A program made the position numbers and the translations under genes. The notes beneath the pieces were generated by a model, which saw only the letters and a program-made list of their open reading frames with translations, was not told the origin of the DNA and ran no database searches. Shown in pieces: positions 35,418 to 44,798 of a DNA stretch of 64,000 bases; position 1 is the first letter of the stretch, and every line of letters starts with the position of its first letter. Source of the DNA: Allobosea sp. Root483D1 (GTDB lineage: Bacteria; Pseudomonadota; Alphaproteobacteria; Rhizobiales; Beijerinckiaceae); assembly GCF_001429505.1 (NCBI RefSeq), contig NZ_LMJW01000022.1, forward strand, positions 418,420 to 482,419, in the 5' to 3' direction.

Positions 35418-37202
35418 GTGACCTTGCACCGCTACCGTTCCCACACCTGCGGCGCGCTCCGCGAGAGCGACATCGGCGCCTCCGTGCGTCTGTCCGGCTG
35501 GTGCCATCGCATCCGCGACCATGGCGGCGTGCTGTTCATCGACCTGCGCGACCATTACGGCCTGACCCAGGTCGTGGTCGATCCGGATTCGCCGGCCTTC
35601 GCCGATGCCGAGAAGGCACGCGCCGAATGGGTCATCCGCATCGACGGCAAGGTCAAGGCGCGCTTCGCCGGCACCGAGAACGCCAATCTCGCCACCGGCG
35701 CCGTCGAGGTCTTCGCAACCACGATCGAAGTGCTGGGGCCGTCGGCCGAGCTGCCGCTGCCGGTCTTCGGCGATCTCGAATATCCCGAGGATACCCGCCT
35801 CAAATACCGCTTCCTCGATTTGCGCCGCGAGAAGCTGCACAACAACATCATGCTGCGCGGCAAGGTGATCGACTCGCTGCGCCAGCGCATGAAGACGTCC
35901 GGCTTCTCGGAGTTCCAGACGCCGATCCTGACGGCGTCCTCGCCCGAGGGCGCGCGTGACTTCCTGGTGCCGAGCCGTCTGCATGCGGGCAAGTTCTACG
36001 CCCTGCCGCAGGCGCCGCAGCAGTACAAGCAGCTCCTGATGATGGCGGGCTTCGACCGCTACTTCCAGATCGCGCCCTGCTTCCGCGACGAGGACCCGCG
36101 CGCCGACCGCCTGCCGGGCGAGTTCTACCAGCTCGACGTCGAGATGAGCTTCGTCGAGCAGGAGGACGTGTTCGCGACGATGGAGCCGGTGATCGCCGGC
36201 GTCTTCGAAGAGTTCGGCGAGGGCAAGTCCGTCACCAAGAACTGGCCGCGCATCCCCTATGCCGAGGCGCTTCGGAAGTATGGCTCCGACAAGCCGGACC
36301 TGCGCAACCCGATCGAGATGCAGGACGTCTCCGAGCATTTCCGCGGCTCGGGCTTCAAGGTCTTCGCCCGCATCCTCGAGGGCGAGAAGAACCGCGTCTG
36401 GGCGATTCCCGCGCCGGGCGGCGGCTCGCGTGCCTTCTGCGACCGGATGAACTCCTGGGCGCAGGGCGAGGGCCAGCCTGGGCTGGGCTACCTGATGGTC
36501 AAGGAAGGCGGCGAAGGGCAGGGCCCGATCGCCAACAACATCGGCCCTGAGCGCGTCGCGGCGATCGTCGCCCAGATGGGGCTCAATGCAGGTGACGCCT
36601 GCTTCTTCGTCGCGGGCGATCCCGACAAGTTCTACAAGTTCGCCGGCAGCGCCCGGAACAAGGTCGGCTCCGAGCTCGGGCTGATCGACGAGAACGCCTT
36701 CGCCTTCGCCTGGATCGTCGACTTCCCGATGTTCGAGTACAACGAGGACGAGAAGAAGGTCGACTTCTCGCACAACCCGTTCTCGATGCCGCAGGGCGGC
36801 CTGAAGTCGCTGATCGAGGACGATCCGCTCTCGATCAAGGCCTTCCAGTACGACATCGCCTGCAACGGCTACGAGCTCGCCTCCGGCGGCATCCGCAACC
36901 ATCGCCCCGAGGCGATGGTGAAAGCCTTCGAGATCGCCGGCTATGGCGAGGAGACCGTGATCGAGCGCTTCGGCGGCATGTATCGCGCCTTCCAATACGG
37001 CGCGCCGCCGCATGGCGGCATGGCCGCGGGCGTCGATCGCATCATCATGCTGCTCGCCGGTGCGACGAACCTGCGCGAGGTCGCGCTGTTCCCGATGAAC
37101 CAGCAGGCGGTCGACCTCTTGATGGGCGCGCCGTCGCCGGCGAGCCCAAAGCAGCTGCGCGAGGCGCATCTGCGCGTCAACCTGCCCGAGAAGGACGCCT
37201 GA
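35418..37202 (+). CDS. aspS: Aspartyl-tRNA synthetase
   Basis: A 594-residue class II synthetase with an N-terminal OB anticodon-binding domain ([17 protein letters not shown] ... [19 protein letters not shown]). Class II motif 2 is [20 protein letters not shown], a bacterial GAD insertion follows, and motif 3 is [17 protein letters not shown] 35418 is chosen because GGAAAG lies 8 nt upstream and the family sequence starts directly after it. ATG 35394 would add eight residues without a ribosome site. In Rhizobiales this enzyme is often non-discriminating, which would fit gatB in the same genome. Confidence 0.94.
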   Translation: MTLHRYRSHTCGALRESDIGASVRLSGWCHRIRDHGGVLFIDLRDHYGLTQVVVDPDSPAFADAEKARAEWVIRIDGKVKARFAGTENANLATGAVEVFATTIEVLGPSAELPLPVFGDLEYPEDTRLKYRFLDLRREKLHNNIMLRGKVIDSLRQRMKTSGFSEFQTPILTASSPEGARDFLVPSRLHAGKFYALPQAPQQYKQLLMMAGFDRYFQIAPCFRDEDPRADRLPGEFYQLDVEMSFVEQEDVFATMEPVIAGVFEEFGEGKSVTKNWPRIPYAEALRKYGSDKPDLRNPIEMQDVSEHFRGSGFKVFARILEGEKNRVWAIPAPGGGSRAFCDRMNSWAQGEGQPGLGYLMVKEGGEGQGPIANNIGPERVAAIVAQMGLNAGDACFFVAGDPDKFYKFAGSARNKVGSELGLIDENAFAFAWIVDFPMFEYNEDEKKVDFSHNPFSMPQGGLKSLIEDDPLSIKAFQYDIACNGYELASGGIRNHRPEAMVKAFEIAGYGEETVIERFGGMYRAFQYGAPPHGGMAAGVDRIIMLLAGATNLREVALFPMNQQAVDLLMGAPSPASPKQLREAHLRVNLPEKDA

Positions 37203-37208
37203 GCGACC

Positions 37209-37580
37209 ATGGCCTACCTGCCTGCCGGGCGAGCGCTGCTGCTCGCCTGTTTCGTCGCGCTGCCGCTCGGCGCCTGCGTTGCCAGTCATGCCGATACTGC
37301 CGCCGGCCGCGCCTCGCTGCTGGCGACGACGGTGTCGCGCGCCGTCGCCTGCAAGGCCGGCTCGCCGCAACGCACGACGCTGGACCGCTTCATCGCCGCC
37401 GAGAAGGCGCGCGGGACGAGCGACGATCAGCTCGCGGCCGCGCGTTCGGCCTATGTCTCGGTCTCCGAGGCCGAGACGATCAATCAGGACGTCCGCCCGC
37501 AGCCCTGCACCGTCGAAGAGCGGGCGGCCCTGCGCGGCAAGATGAAAGATGTCCGCGCCGGCCGCTTCGAGGCGCCCTGA
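37209..37580 (+). CDS. Small putative lipoprotein, paralogue A
   Basis: A 123-residue unknown. Signal sequence LLLACFVALPLGAC ends in a lipobox-like LGAC. The mature part has two Cys (RAVACKAG and QPCTVEERAAL). It lies 6 bp after aspS and 6 bp before a second small lipoprotein gene. The two align by the order SRA-x-x-C, then S/A-x-Y, then C-x-x-x-E-R, so they look like diverged duplicates. Function unknown; possibly co-transcribed with aspS. Confidence 0.6.
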   Translation: MAYLPAGRALLLACFVALPLGACVASHADTAAGRASLLATTVSRAVACKAGSPQRTTLDRFIAAEKARGTSDDQLAAARSAYVSVSEAETINQDVRPQPCTVEERAALRGKMKDVRAGRFEAP

Positions 37581-37586
37581 TCGTCG

Positions 37587-37886
37587 ATGACTACCCTGAA
37601 GCCTTGCCTCGTCGCGCTCGCGGCTGCGAGCCTCGCCGGCTGCATCGCTGCCCGGCCGGTGCCGGGCACGCCCGAATTCACCGCCGCGCAGGTCTCGCGC
37701 GCCTATGATTGCGGGCTGAGGGTCGATCGCAGCGGCATCATCGCGCGCCTGCCCGCCGAGCAGCGCGGCCGCTTCGTCACCGCCAATGCGAGCTATGCGG
37801 TGAAGTCCTACAACGCGCCGCGCCGCTGCGAGATGCAGGAGCGCGAGCGGCTGCAGCAGGAGCTACGCCTAGGGGCCCGGCGCTGA
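37587..37886 (+). CDS. Small putative lipoprotein, paralogue B
   Basis: A 99-residue unknown with signal sequence PCLVALAAASLAGC and lipobox LAGC. The mature part repeats the plan of the preceding gene: SRAYDCGLR, then NASYAVKSYN, then RRCEMQERERLQQEL. The two Cys may form a disulfide. The end is basic. Same strand and tight spacing suggest one transcript with paralogue A. Confidence 0.6.
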   Translation: MTTLKPCLVALAAASLAGCIAARPVPGTPEFTAAQVSRAYDCGLRVDRSGIIARLPAEQRGRFVTANASYAVKSYNAPRRCEMQERERLQQELRLGARR

Positions 37887-37929
37887 TCGCCTCTTGCTTC
37901 GCGCGGCTCATCTCGCGCAGAAGCAGGCC

Positions 37930-38853
37930 ATGAGTCTTTCCCCCGCAGACGTCACCGCCATCGTCGTCAGCTTCGACAGCGCGCAGGTGCTGCCGGCTTG
38001 CCTGTCCGCGCTGGCGGGCGAGGGGGTGGGGGCCATCGTCGTCGACAATGCCAGCGGCGACGCCTCAGTAGAGATCGCGGTGCGGCACGGGGCGCGGGTC
38101 CTGCGCAACGACCGCAACGAGGGCTATGGCCGGGCCAACAACCAGGGCGCACGTGCCGCGACGACGCCCTTCATCCTGATCGTCAACCCCGATCTCGAAA
38201 TGCAGCCGGGCGCAGTCGCGGCCCTGCTGGCGGCGGCAGAGGCCTATCCGGACGCTGCCGCCTTCGCACCGCGCCTGGTCGAGCCGTCGGGCCGTGTCTT
38301 CCTGCAGCCGCGCTCGCTGCTCTCGCCCGATCATCTCAACCGGGCGCGCCGGATCGTCCTGCCGGAAGGAGATGCCTGCCTGCCCTTCCTGTCGGGCGCC
38401 TGCCTGTTGCTGCGGCGCGAGGTCTTCGTAGGCCTCGGTGGCTTCGATCCGGCGATCTTCCTGTTCTACGAGGATGACGATCTCTGCCGCCGCCTGCGCG
38501 AGGCGGGGCATGCACTGATCCATGTCGATGGTGCCGGCGCACGCCACGGCCGCGGCAAGTCCAGCGCACCGTCGCCGCAGCGCCGCTTCACGGCGCGCTG
38601 GCATCTCGCCTGGTCGCAATACCATGTCGCGCACAAATGGGGGCTGCCGCTGCCCGGTCTTGGCAAGGTCGCCGAAAACCTCGCAAAGGCAATCGGTTAC
38701 GGCCTTATCCTGAATCGCGACAAGATGTACGCCCATGCCGGTTCGGCCCTGGGCGCGCTCGCCGGCCGCGCCGGCCGCAGCGCACTGGTGCAGCAGGGGC
38801 TGAGCGAGCAGCCGCTGCTCAGAGATGCAGATCCTTCATCGGCGTGGCGATGA
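37930..38853 (+). CDS. Glycosyltransferase family 2 (rhamnosyltransferase-like)
   Basis: A 307-residue GT-A-fold enzyme. TAIVVSFDSAQVLPACLSAL is the first strand and helix, and AIVVDNASGDAS the nucleotide-sugar motif. NEGYGRANNQGARAA is typical of WbbL-like GT2 enzymes, LIVNPDLEMQPG holds the metal-binding motif, and FDPAIFLFYEDDDLCRRLREAG is the acceptor/catalytic region. ATG 37930 starts the fold; an upstream TTG is rejected. The last 35 bp overlap the convergent methyltransferase gene. Probably adds a sugar to surface polysaccharide. Confidence 0.85.
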   Translation: MSLSPADVTAIVVSFDSAQVLPACLSALAGEGVGAIVVDNASGDASVEIAVRHGARVLRNDRNEGYGRANNQGARAATTPFILIVNPDLEMQPGAVAALLAAAEAYPDAAAFAPRLVEPSGRVFLQPRSLLSPDHLNRARRIVLPEGDACLPFLSGACLLLRREVFVGLGGFDPAIFLFYEDDDLCRRLREAGHALIHVDGAGARHGRGKSSAPSPQRRFTARWHLAWSQYHVAHKWGLPLPGLGKVAENLAKAIGYGLILNRDKMYAHAGSALGALAGRAGRSALVQQGLSEQPLLRDADPSSAWR

Positions 38854-39637
38854 TCCGGCGGATCTCGCGCAGCTGACGCATGACGAGCCGGCCCTTGCGC
38901 ATGAAGGTGTTCGACCCGGCCAGCAGTTCCGTCTCGCGCGCGGCGAAGGCTGCCTTGCCGGACTGGGCCGGGATCGGGCTGAGCGCAGCGGGCGAATCGG
39001 CGAGGCCGGCGGCGTTGATCTCGGACAGCGCCGGCTCGGTGCCGCGCAGGCTCTTGCCGATCGCGATCCGCGCCGCGTCGAGGCGGCTCTGGCCTGCGTC
39101 GAGCACCGGCTTCTGCATCACCGCGCTCGAATCGCGCCACTGGATGCCCTTGCGATAGGCCGGCACCCATTGCACCTGCGCCTCGAGCAGGTTCAGCCCG
39201 GCATAGCGGGCGAGCGCCGGGAAGGCGTCATCGTAGAAGCGCCAGCAATCGACCGGGAAGCGATGGCGCGGCCCGCCGCCGGGCGAGGTGATGAAGGCGA
39301 GGCCATTGCCCTTCAGCACGCGGGAGATCTCCAGGATCGTGATCCAGAAATACTCGGCGTGCTCGAAGACCTCGGAACAGGTGACGACATCGACGGAGCC
39401 GGTGGCGATCTCCTTCCAGTCGTAGGGATCGGCGACGGCGACGTCGACATTCAGCCCCGGCTCGATGTCCATGCCGACCAGCGTCCAGGCCGGATTGCCC
39501 ATCACGTCGCGATTGGACAGCGACTGGCCGTCGACGATGGCGGAGCCGACATCGAGCACCGTGAGGGGGGTCGTCTCGACATCGGCGAGATAGGCCTTGC
39601 GGAAGACCCGCGCCTTGTCGTTCGCGGAGGCGTGCAT
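38819..39637 (-). CDS. Class I SAM-dependent methyltransferase
   Basis: A 272-residue protein. Residues 20-130 form a SAM-binding Rossmann fold: TVLDVGSAIVDGQSL (a variant of the GxGxG loop), VGMDIEPGLNVD (acidic ribose-binding residue), VTCSEVFEHAEYFW, and VLKGNGLAFITSPGG. The rest is family-specific and helical. Being beside a GT2 and an acetyltransferase gene suggests a role in modifying a surface glycan. Its 3' end overlaps the convergent GT2 gene by 35 bp. Confidence 0.8.
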   Translation of the reverse strand: MHASANDKARVFRKAYLADVETTPLTVLDVGSAIVDGQSLSNRDVMGNPAWTLVGMDIEPGLNVDVAVADPYDWKEIATGSVDVVTCSEVFEHAEYFWITILEISRVLKGNGLAFITSPGGGPRHRFPVDCWRFYDDAFPALARYAGLNLLEAQVQWVPAYRKGIQWRDSSAVMQKPVLDAGQSRLDAARIAIGKSLRGTEPALSEINAAGLADSPAALSPIPAQSGKAAFAARETELLAGSNTFMRKGRLVMRQLREIRRIIATPMKDLHL

Positions 39638-39719
39638 GAAACCGTCCAGATCGCTTGGGATATTGCTGAGGAACCTCGGCAGCAGCCTCTAGCCGAGGCG
39701 ACCGGCGTTCTCCACTGAT

Positions 39720-40403
39720 TTATGGCGCGGCGCCGGGCAGATTCTCGACCTGCTCCGACAGGAGTGTCGGAATGAGCCGCCTGACCTCGACCTCCGGCAG
39801 CAGCCACCATTCGCTGCGCAGCAGCGCGGCGATGCGCTCCTCGCTCATCCGGTAGCGCACCACGCGGGCCGGGTTGCCGGCGACGATCGCATAGGGCGGT
39901 ACATCCTTGGTCACGACCGCGCGGGCCGCCACCACCGCGCCATGGCCGATGGTGACGCCGGAGAGGATCAGCGCCTGCGAGCCCAGCCAGACGTCATGGC
40001 CGATGACGGTGTCGCCGCGCGAGACATGGCTGCCGTCGAGGCCGATGGATTCCGGCCAGAGACGAGGCAAAGCAGGGAACGGGTAGGTCGTCACCCATTC
40101 GGTGCGGTGATTGCCGCCGAGCATGATCTCGACGCCGTCGGCGATCGAGCAATAGCGGCCGATCGAGAGATTCGAGCCGCTCACCGCGAAACGCACCTTC
40201 GGCCGGCCATAGGTATAGGCGCCGATCGCGACCTGCCCCGGCCGGCGCGCGATCAGGTCAGCCAGATAGAGACGGGTCTGGTTGTGTGGGTTGAACCAGC
40301 GGCGCAAAAAGCTGCGTGGGCCGGTCGGGAGACCGGCCCACCAGATGGCGAGGGCACCCGGACGCCAATCGGCGTCCGGAGCAGGCAGATTCGACGAGCT
40401 CAA
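39720..40403 (-). CDS. CatB/XAT-type hexapeptide acetyltransferase
   Basis: A 227-residue left-handed beta-helix acyltransferase. Hexapeptide repeats run through [17 protein letters not shown] and [29 protein letters not shown]. The catalytic His is in [14 protein letters not shown], the xenobiotic acetyltransferase motif. I chose TTG 40403 because GGAGTGAGG lies just upstream and the fold begins soon after. The longer frame to ATG 40469 runs into the neighbouring gene. Probably O-acetylates a surface sugar rather than a drug. Confidence 0.8.
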   Translation of the reverse strand: MSSSNLPAPDADWRPGALAIWWAGLPTGPRSFLRRWFNPHNQTRLYLADLIARRPGQVAIGAYTYGRPKVRFAVSGSNLSIGRYCSIADGVEIMLGGNHRTEWVTTYPFPALPRLWPESIGLDGSHVSRGDTVIGHDVWLGSQALILSGVTIGHGAVVAARAVVTKDVPPYAIVAGNPARVVRYRMSEERIAALLRSEWWLLPEVEVRRLIPTLLSEQVENLPGAAP

Positions 40404-40413
40404 TGCGGCAACC

Positions 40414-42318
40414 TCACTCCGCCGTGGCGTTGACGTCGATCTTGTCGAAGATTTCCGTCGGCTCGCCAAGCGCGATCACGTCGGCGAGGCCGAGCCCGGC
40501 CGGCGTCTTGGCCGTGGCCTTGACGGTCAGGATGCCGGGCTTGGCGACGAAGCGGGCGACCGCGTTGGCCAGCGCCTTGGCGCCGTCCGACGGCCCCAGG
40601 ATCGCGGCGAGGCCGAGGCTCGCCATCATCCCGTATTCACGCCGGACGTCCTCGGCCTTGCGCTTCGACTTCTTCGCCTCGTTCTCGATCAGCTTCTCCG
40701 CCAGGCCGAGATTCTGCAGCTTGAGCTCGACATTCTTGGCGGTGGCGCCGAGCAGCGCGACCTGCGCGAGGGCAAGGTCACCGGTGAAGATCTCCTTGCC
40801 GATATTGCCGAGCGTGCCGGTGGCGTCGAGCCTGGCCATGCCGACGCCGCCGAGCGAGAGCGTGCGGATGGCGAACTCCTTGCTCGCCTCCTGCCAGGCA
40901 AGGGAGAGCTTCGCCGAGAGGTCGATATTGCGATAGCCCATCGCCAGCAGGTCCTTAGCGGCGGGGTTGTCGGCGCTCTCAATGATCGGGAAGGTGATCT
41001 TGTCGAGCGTCAGCGCCATGTCGGTCGGGATGCCGTTGAGCTGCTCGCCGGCCTTGAGCTCGAAGCTGCCGAGACCGATCTGCATCGGCGGGCCGGCCGG
41101 GCGGCCGCGTTTGCCGTCCTGCGGCACGCTCATCTGCACGCTGCTCATCTTGACCGTGCCCAGCTTCGGGATGAAGCGGCGGAAGTCGAGCGTCTTGATG
41201 TCGACCGCGGAGGCGGCGACGGCCTTGATCTCGCGGATGACGCCCTCCAGCGAGAAGCCGGAATAGCCGATGAGGCCGATCGTGCCCTTGGCGCCGCCGC
41301 CTTCGAACTGCAGGCCCTCGATGGCGACGCCCGACTTCTCCGGCGCGTCCTCGCCGAAGGCGATGCGCGAGAAGCGCATGTCGACCGGCTCGGACTTGGC
41401 ACCGGGCTTGGGCGGCGTCTTCAGCGACATCACGATGTCGCGGATCTCGCCGCTGCCATAGTCGACGGCGTCGAAGATCTCGGCCATGGCGACGAGCAGC
41501 TTGCGGTCGCGCGCCTCGCTGATCGCCGGGTCTTCCTTGCTGTTGAGGTTGCGCGAGGCCTTCTCCGATTCATCGCTCAGCTCGGCGATGCGCGCCAGGA
41601 GCTCGCCCATCGGCTCGGAGGCGACGCGCGCCTTGAAGCCGCGCAGCGAGGCCTTGCCGGAGGTGATCCTGCCCTGCTCGCCAAGGTCGAGGACGTAGCC
41701 GTCCAGCTCCATCTTGCCGATGATCGGCTGCAGCGGCGTCGTCTCGCCGGCTTTCGCCTTCTCGCCGAAGATGCGCGCGATCTGCATCAGGTCCAGCACT
41801 TCGAAGCTGGTGCGCTTGATCTCGCCGTTCATCGGGCCGGTGGCGGCGCCTTCGACCTTGATCGTGCCATCGCTCGATTCGCCGCGCCCGATCCGGCCTT
41901 CGCGGATGTCGGAGAACTTGATGTTGCGATAGGTCGTGACCTGCTTCTGCGGGCCGAAAGTCTGCTCCATCACCAGGGTCGGCGCACTGATCTCGTCGGC
42001 GTTGAGCTTGCCGAGGCGCGCGATCACGCTCTCGCCGGGCTGAACCGCCTGGCTCGCGCCGGCGATGGCCCCGGCCACGCCACCCGCCGGGGCGCCGCTC
42101 GTGCTGGACAACAGGAGCGCCCGGAAGCTCTCGCGGTTGAGCGGAGCGCCCTTCACGTCGAGCTTCGGGATCGACAGAACGAACTTGCCGAAGTCGAGCT
42201 TCAGGTTGTCGAGCTGGAAGTCGTCGGCGGAGGCGGGCCCCGCCAGGAGGAGGAGCAGAAGCCCCGCCGCAGGCAGCGGCCGGGAGCTGGCGAGGCGTCG
42301 GCCGGGCGAAATCGTCAT
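40414..42318 (-). CDS. Large secreted protein, unknown family
   Basis: A 634-residue protein I cannot assign. AGGAGACC lies just before ATG 42318, followed by a signal peptide ([19 protein letters not shown]). The mature chain has many amphipathic beta segments and repeated statements such as [26 protein letters not shown] and [14 protein letters not shown]. This gives the impression of repeated beta-sandwich or AsmA-like lipid-transfer modules, but no clear match is seen. There is a short coiled-coil-like patch ([17 protein letters not shown]). No membrane segment follows the signal, so it is periplasmic. The acetyltransferase start lies 10 bp beyond its stop. Confidence 0.7.
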   Translation of the reverse strand: MTISPGRRLASSRPLPAAGLLLLLLAGPASADDFQLDNLKLDFGKFVLSIPKLDVKGAPLNRESFRALLLSSTSGAPAGGVAGAIAGASQAVQPGESVIARLGKLNADEISAPTLVMEQTFGPQKQVTTYRNIKFSDIREGRIGRGESSDGTIKVEGAATGPMNGEIKRTSFEVLDLMQIARIFGEKAKAGETTPLQPIIGKMELDGYVLDLGEQGRITSGKASLRGFKARVASEPMGELLARIAELSDESEKASRNLNSKEDPAISEARDRKLLVAMAEIFDAVDYGSGEIRDIVMSLKTPPKPGAKSEPVDMRFSRIAFGEDAPEKSGVAIEGLQFEGGGAKGTIGLIGYSGFSLEGVIREIKAVAASAVDIKTLDFRRFIPKLGTVKMSSVQMSVPQDGKRGRPAGPPMQIGLGSFELKAGEQLNGIPTDMALTLDKITFPIIESADNPAAKDLLAMGYRNIDLSAKLSLAWQEASKEFAIRTLSLGGVGMARLDATGTLGNIGKEIFTGDLALAQVALLGATAKNVELKLQNLGLAEKLIENEAKKSKRKAEDVRREYGMMASLGLAAILGPSDGAKALANAVARFVAKPGILTVKATAKTPAGLGLADVIALGEPTEIFDKIDVNATAE

Positions 42319-42597
42319 GGTGGTCTCCTGAAGCATCGTCGGGGCCCGCGAGCGCATAGTCCGGGCCAAGCTCCGATTGGCGGCGCCAGAGGCGAATTCG
42401 CCGACAGCTCGGCGATCCGTTTCCGGTTGGAAGTCGGCGCCGACCCTGCCGCAAGGCGATGACGAAAGAAAGATGGCGCGCTTGCGAGTTCGGCGAAATG
42501 CTTGACGAAACAGCACCGCTTCGTGCCTTTGGCCGCAGAACCGCCACGAGGCTGCGGCAAGGCTGCGGCGGGGATGGCCTGTCGGGCGTGAGGCGCG

Positions 42598-43086
42598 ATG
42601 ATGTCTTTAGTTGAACGTTTGCTGCGGGGCATCTTTGCCGCCGCGCTGGTCGTCGGCGCCTTCGCCATGCTGCCCACAGCCGCCGAAGCGCAGAATGCGC
42701 AGGCCAGCGGCCTGGAGCCGCTCACCATTGTCACGACCTCGGGCCGCCATGCCTTCCAGGTCGAGGTGATGCGCACCCCGGACCAGAGAGCGCGCGGGCT
42801 GATGCACCGCCAGTTCATGCCGGCCGATCGCGGCATGCTCTTCGACTTCAAGCAGGTCGAGCCCGTCGCGATGTGGATGCAGAACACCTACATCTCGCTC
42901 GACATGCTGTTCATCCGCGCCGACGGCACGGTCGCCCGCGTCGCCGAGCGGGCCGAGCCGCTCTCGACCCGAACGATTCCGTCCGGCGAGCCTGTGCTCT
43001 CGGTGCTCGAACTCAATGCCGGCATCGCCGAGAAGCTCGGGATCAAGCCCGGCGACAAGGTCGAGCACCCGCTGTTCAAGCGCTGA
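42598..43086 (+). CDS. DUF192 secreted protein
   Basis: A 162-residue protein with a signal peptide ending PTAAEAQ and a complete DUF192 domain: FQVEVMRTPDQRARGLMHRQ, then RGMLFDFKQVEPVAMWMQNT, then YISLDMLFIRADGTV, and LELNAGIAEKLGIKPGDKVEH. The family forms a small beta-barrel and is usually exported; biochemical function is unknown. Two adjacent ATGs (42598 and 42601) could start it. Confidence 0.88.
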   Translation: MMSLVERLLRGIFAAALVVGAFAMLPTAAEAQNAQASGLEPLTIVTTSGRHAFQVEVMRTPDQRARGLMHRQFMPADRGMLFDFKQVEPVAMWMQNTYISLDMLFIRADGTVARVAERAEPLSTRTIPSGEPVLSVLELNAGIAEKLGIKPGDKVEHPLFKR

Positions 43087-43114
43087 TGTCTTTTTTGGGC
43101 CGGGCGCCTCCGGG

Positions 43115-43831
43115 TCAGCCCAGCTCTCCGGCGATGTCGCGGCAGGTGGCGAGCAGCGCTGCCAGCGCCTCGCGATGCTGCGGACTGGCTTCGCGCCGGT
43201 TCAGATAGGGCACGACGATGCTCGCGATCGCCTGGCCCTTGCGATCGAGGATCGGCGCGCTGATGTCGGTCACGCCGACGACGTCGTGGCTGTCTGCGAT
43301 CAGGAAGCCGTCCGCCGCGATCGCCGACAGGTCCGGGGCGGAACCGGCGCCGTCCCGGAAGGCGAGGATGACCTGGCCTGAGGTCGAGGCGGAAGCGGGC
43401 CGGCGATAGCCCAGCCTCAGCGTGAAGTTGATGTCGCCCGGCCCGGCCGCGCTGACGATGACCACGGTTTCGCCTTTGCTCAGCACGACCAGATGCGAGG
43501 ATTGGCCGATCTGTTCGCTCAGGGCTTCCAGCGCGGGCGTCGCGACCTCGACCAGGTCGCGGGCGCGCGGCACCCGCATGCCGAGCTCGAACAGGCGGTT
43601 GCTGAGCGAGATCTCGTCGCTCGCCGGATCGCGGCTGAGGTAGCCGCGCTCGATCAGCACGAACAGCATCCGGAAGATCTCGTTCTTCGAGCGCCCCAGC
43701 CGCTCTGCGATCGCACGCGCCGAAAGCGGCGTCTGCGCCATCGCCAGCAACTCGATGATCTCCAAACCCTTTTCCAGCGCGGGCGCCGGATAGGGACGGG
43801 CGGGGGCATCGGAAGCGGTCTCGGCCGTCAT
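43115..43831 (-). CDS. IclR family transcriptional regulator
   Basis: A 238-residue regulator. The N-terminal winged HTH is LEKGLEIIELLAMAQTPLSARAIAERLGRSKNEIFRMLFVLIERGYL. The C-terminal IclR effector domain includes SSHLVVLSKGETVVIV and ITDISAPI-like strands (VTDISAPILDRKGQAIASI). GGAG precedes ATG 43831. It is divergent from the solute-binding protein gene with a 160-bp gap, so it probably controls the solute-binding/M24 pair. Confidence 0.9.
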   Translation of the reverse strand: MTAETASDAPARPYPAPALEKGLEIIELLAMAQTPLSARAIAERLGRSKNEIFRMLFVLIERGYLSRDPASDEISLSNRLFELGMRVPRARDLVEVATPALEALSEQIGQSSHLVVLSKGETVVIVSAAGPGDINFTLRLGYRRPASASTSGQVILAFRDGAGSAPDLSAIAADGFLIADSHDVVGVTDISAPILDRKGQAIASIVVPYLNRREASPQHREALAALLATCRDIAGELG

Positions 43832-43863
43832 CGCGCGTCTCCGATTTGATTTATTAGCGAAGC

Positions 43864-43891
43864 TTGACTGCATATACGAAACCGATAGCAT
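43864..43891 (+). promoter_or_regulatory. Possible promoter of the solute-binding/M24 unit
   Basis: TTGACT and TAGCAT are 16 bp apart, about 100 bp upstream of the binding-protein ATG, in an AT-rich stretch of the divergent gap. Matches are 5 of 6 and 4 of 6. An IclR site may overlap, but no clear palindrome is seen. Confidence 0.35.
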
Positions 43892-43991
43892 TCCGCTAGG
43901 TCATTGCTGCGGCTGCCGGGGAGGGCAGGTGCGGTCGACCCGGCCGGTCGCAGAAGCGGCCGGCGACAACGGACAAAATCGGGGGAGCATC

Positions 43992-44786
43992 ATGAGACGC
44001 GGTTTCAGATCGGCGTTCTTCGCCATCCTTGCCCTGTCGGCCGGGCTGATCGCCAGCCTGGAGGCCCATGCGGACAAGCTCGGCGACATCCTGTCCAAGG
44101 GCGTGGTGCGCATCACCGTCTTCGCCGACGTACCGCCCTTCGGCATGATGAACGCCAATCGCGAGCTCGAAGGCTTCGACGTCGACATGGCCAAGCTGGT
44201 CGCCAAGTCGCTCGGCGTGAAGCTGGAGCTCGTGCCGGTGCCCGCGGCGAGCCGCATCCCGTTCCTGCTCACCGACAAGTCCGACATGAACATCGCGGCG
44301 ATGTCGATCACCGCCGAACGGGCGCGCCAGGTGATGTTCAGCGCGCCCTATGCCGACACCGCGCTCGCCGTCTATGGCGCGAAGGCACTGGCGGTGAAAT
44401 CGGGCGCCGATCTCGGCAAAAACCGCATCGCCGTCGCCAAGGGCACGACCGAGGACCTCGTCCTCTCGGCGCTGGCGCCGTCGGCCGACATCATGCGCAC
44501 CGAGGACAATGCGACGGCGGTGCAGGCCTATCTCTCCGGCCATGCGCAACTGCTCGCCGCCAACAGCGTCGTCGTGGTCGAGCTCGCCAAGCAGAACCCG
44601 GCCAAGGAGTTCGACTTCAAGTTCGCCCTGCGGCGCGCGCCCGCCCACATCACGATCCGGCGCGGCGAGCACGATTTGCTGCGCTGGCTCGACACGCTGA
44701 TCTTCCAGAGCACGCTGAACGGCGATCTCGACGAGCTCCACAGGAAGTGGCTCGGCGGGCCGATGCAGCCGCTGCCGGCGCTCTGA
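43992..44786 (+). CDS. ABC-type amino-acid-like solute-binding protein (SBP family 3)
   Basis: A 264-residue periplasmic binding protein with a signal peptide ending LEAHA. It has the family-3 pattern: VRITVFADVPPFGMMNANRELEGFDVDMAKLVAKSLGV, then the ligand loop MSITAERARQVMFSAPY, where Arg in TAERA should bind the ligand carboxylate. It ends LDELHRKWLGGP. No permease or ATPase gene is adjacent, so it either uses another transporter or is an orphan. It precedes the M24 gene by 12 bp, so the peptidase-like enzyme probably acts on the ligand. Confidence 0.88.
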   Translation: MRRGFRSAFFAILALSAGLIASLEAHADKLGDILSKGVVRITVFADVPPFGMMNANRELEGFDVDMAKLVAKSLGVKLELVPVPAASRIPFLLTDKSDMNIAAMSITAERARQVMFSAPYADTALAVYGAKALAVKSGADLGKNRIAVAKGTTEDLVLSALAPSADIMRTEDNATAVQAYLSGHAQLLAANSVVVVELAKQNPAKEFDFKFALRRAPAHITIRRGEHDLLRWLDTLIFQSTLNGDLDELHRKWLGGPMQPLPAL

Positions 44787-44798
44787 AAGCGGCAGGAG

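Noticed and set aside
35355-37370. 671-residue minus-strand frame opposite aspS
   Set aside because: Complete antisense of aspartyl-tRNA synthetase, with no family features.
40282-42462. 726-residue plus-strand frame opposite the secreted unknown
   Set aside because: The minus strand has a signal peptide and strong ribosome site. The plus frame is Asp/Arg/Ala-rich noise.
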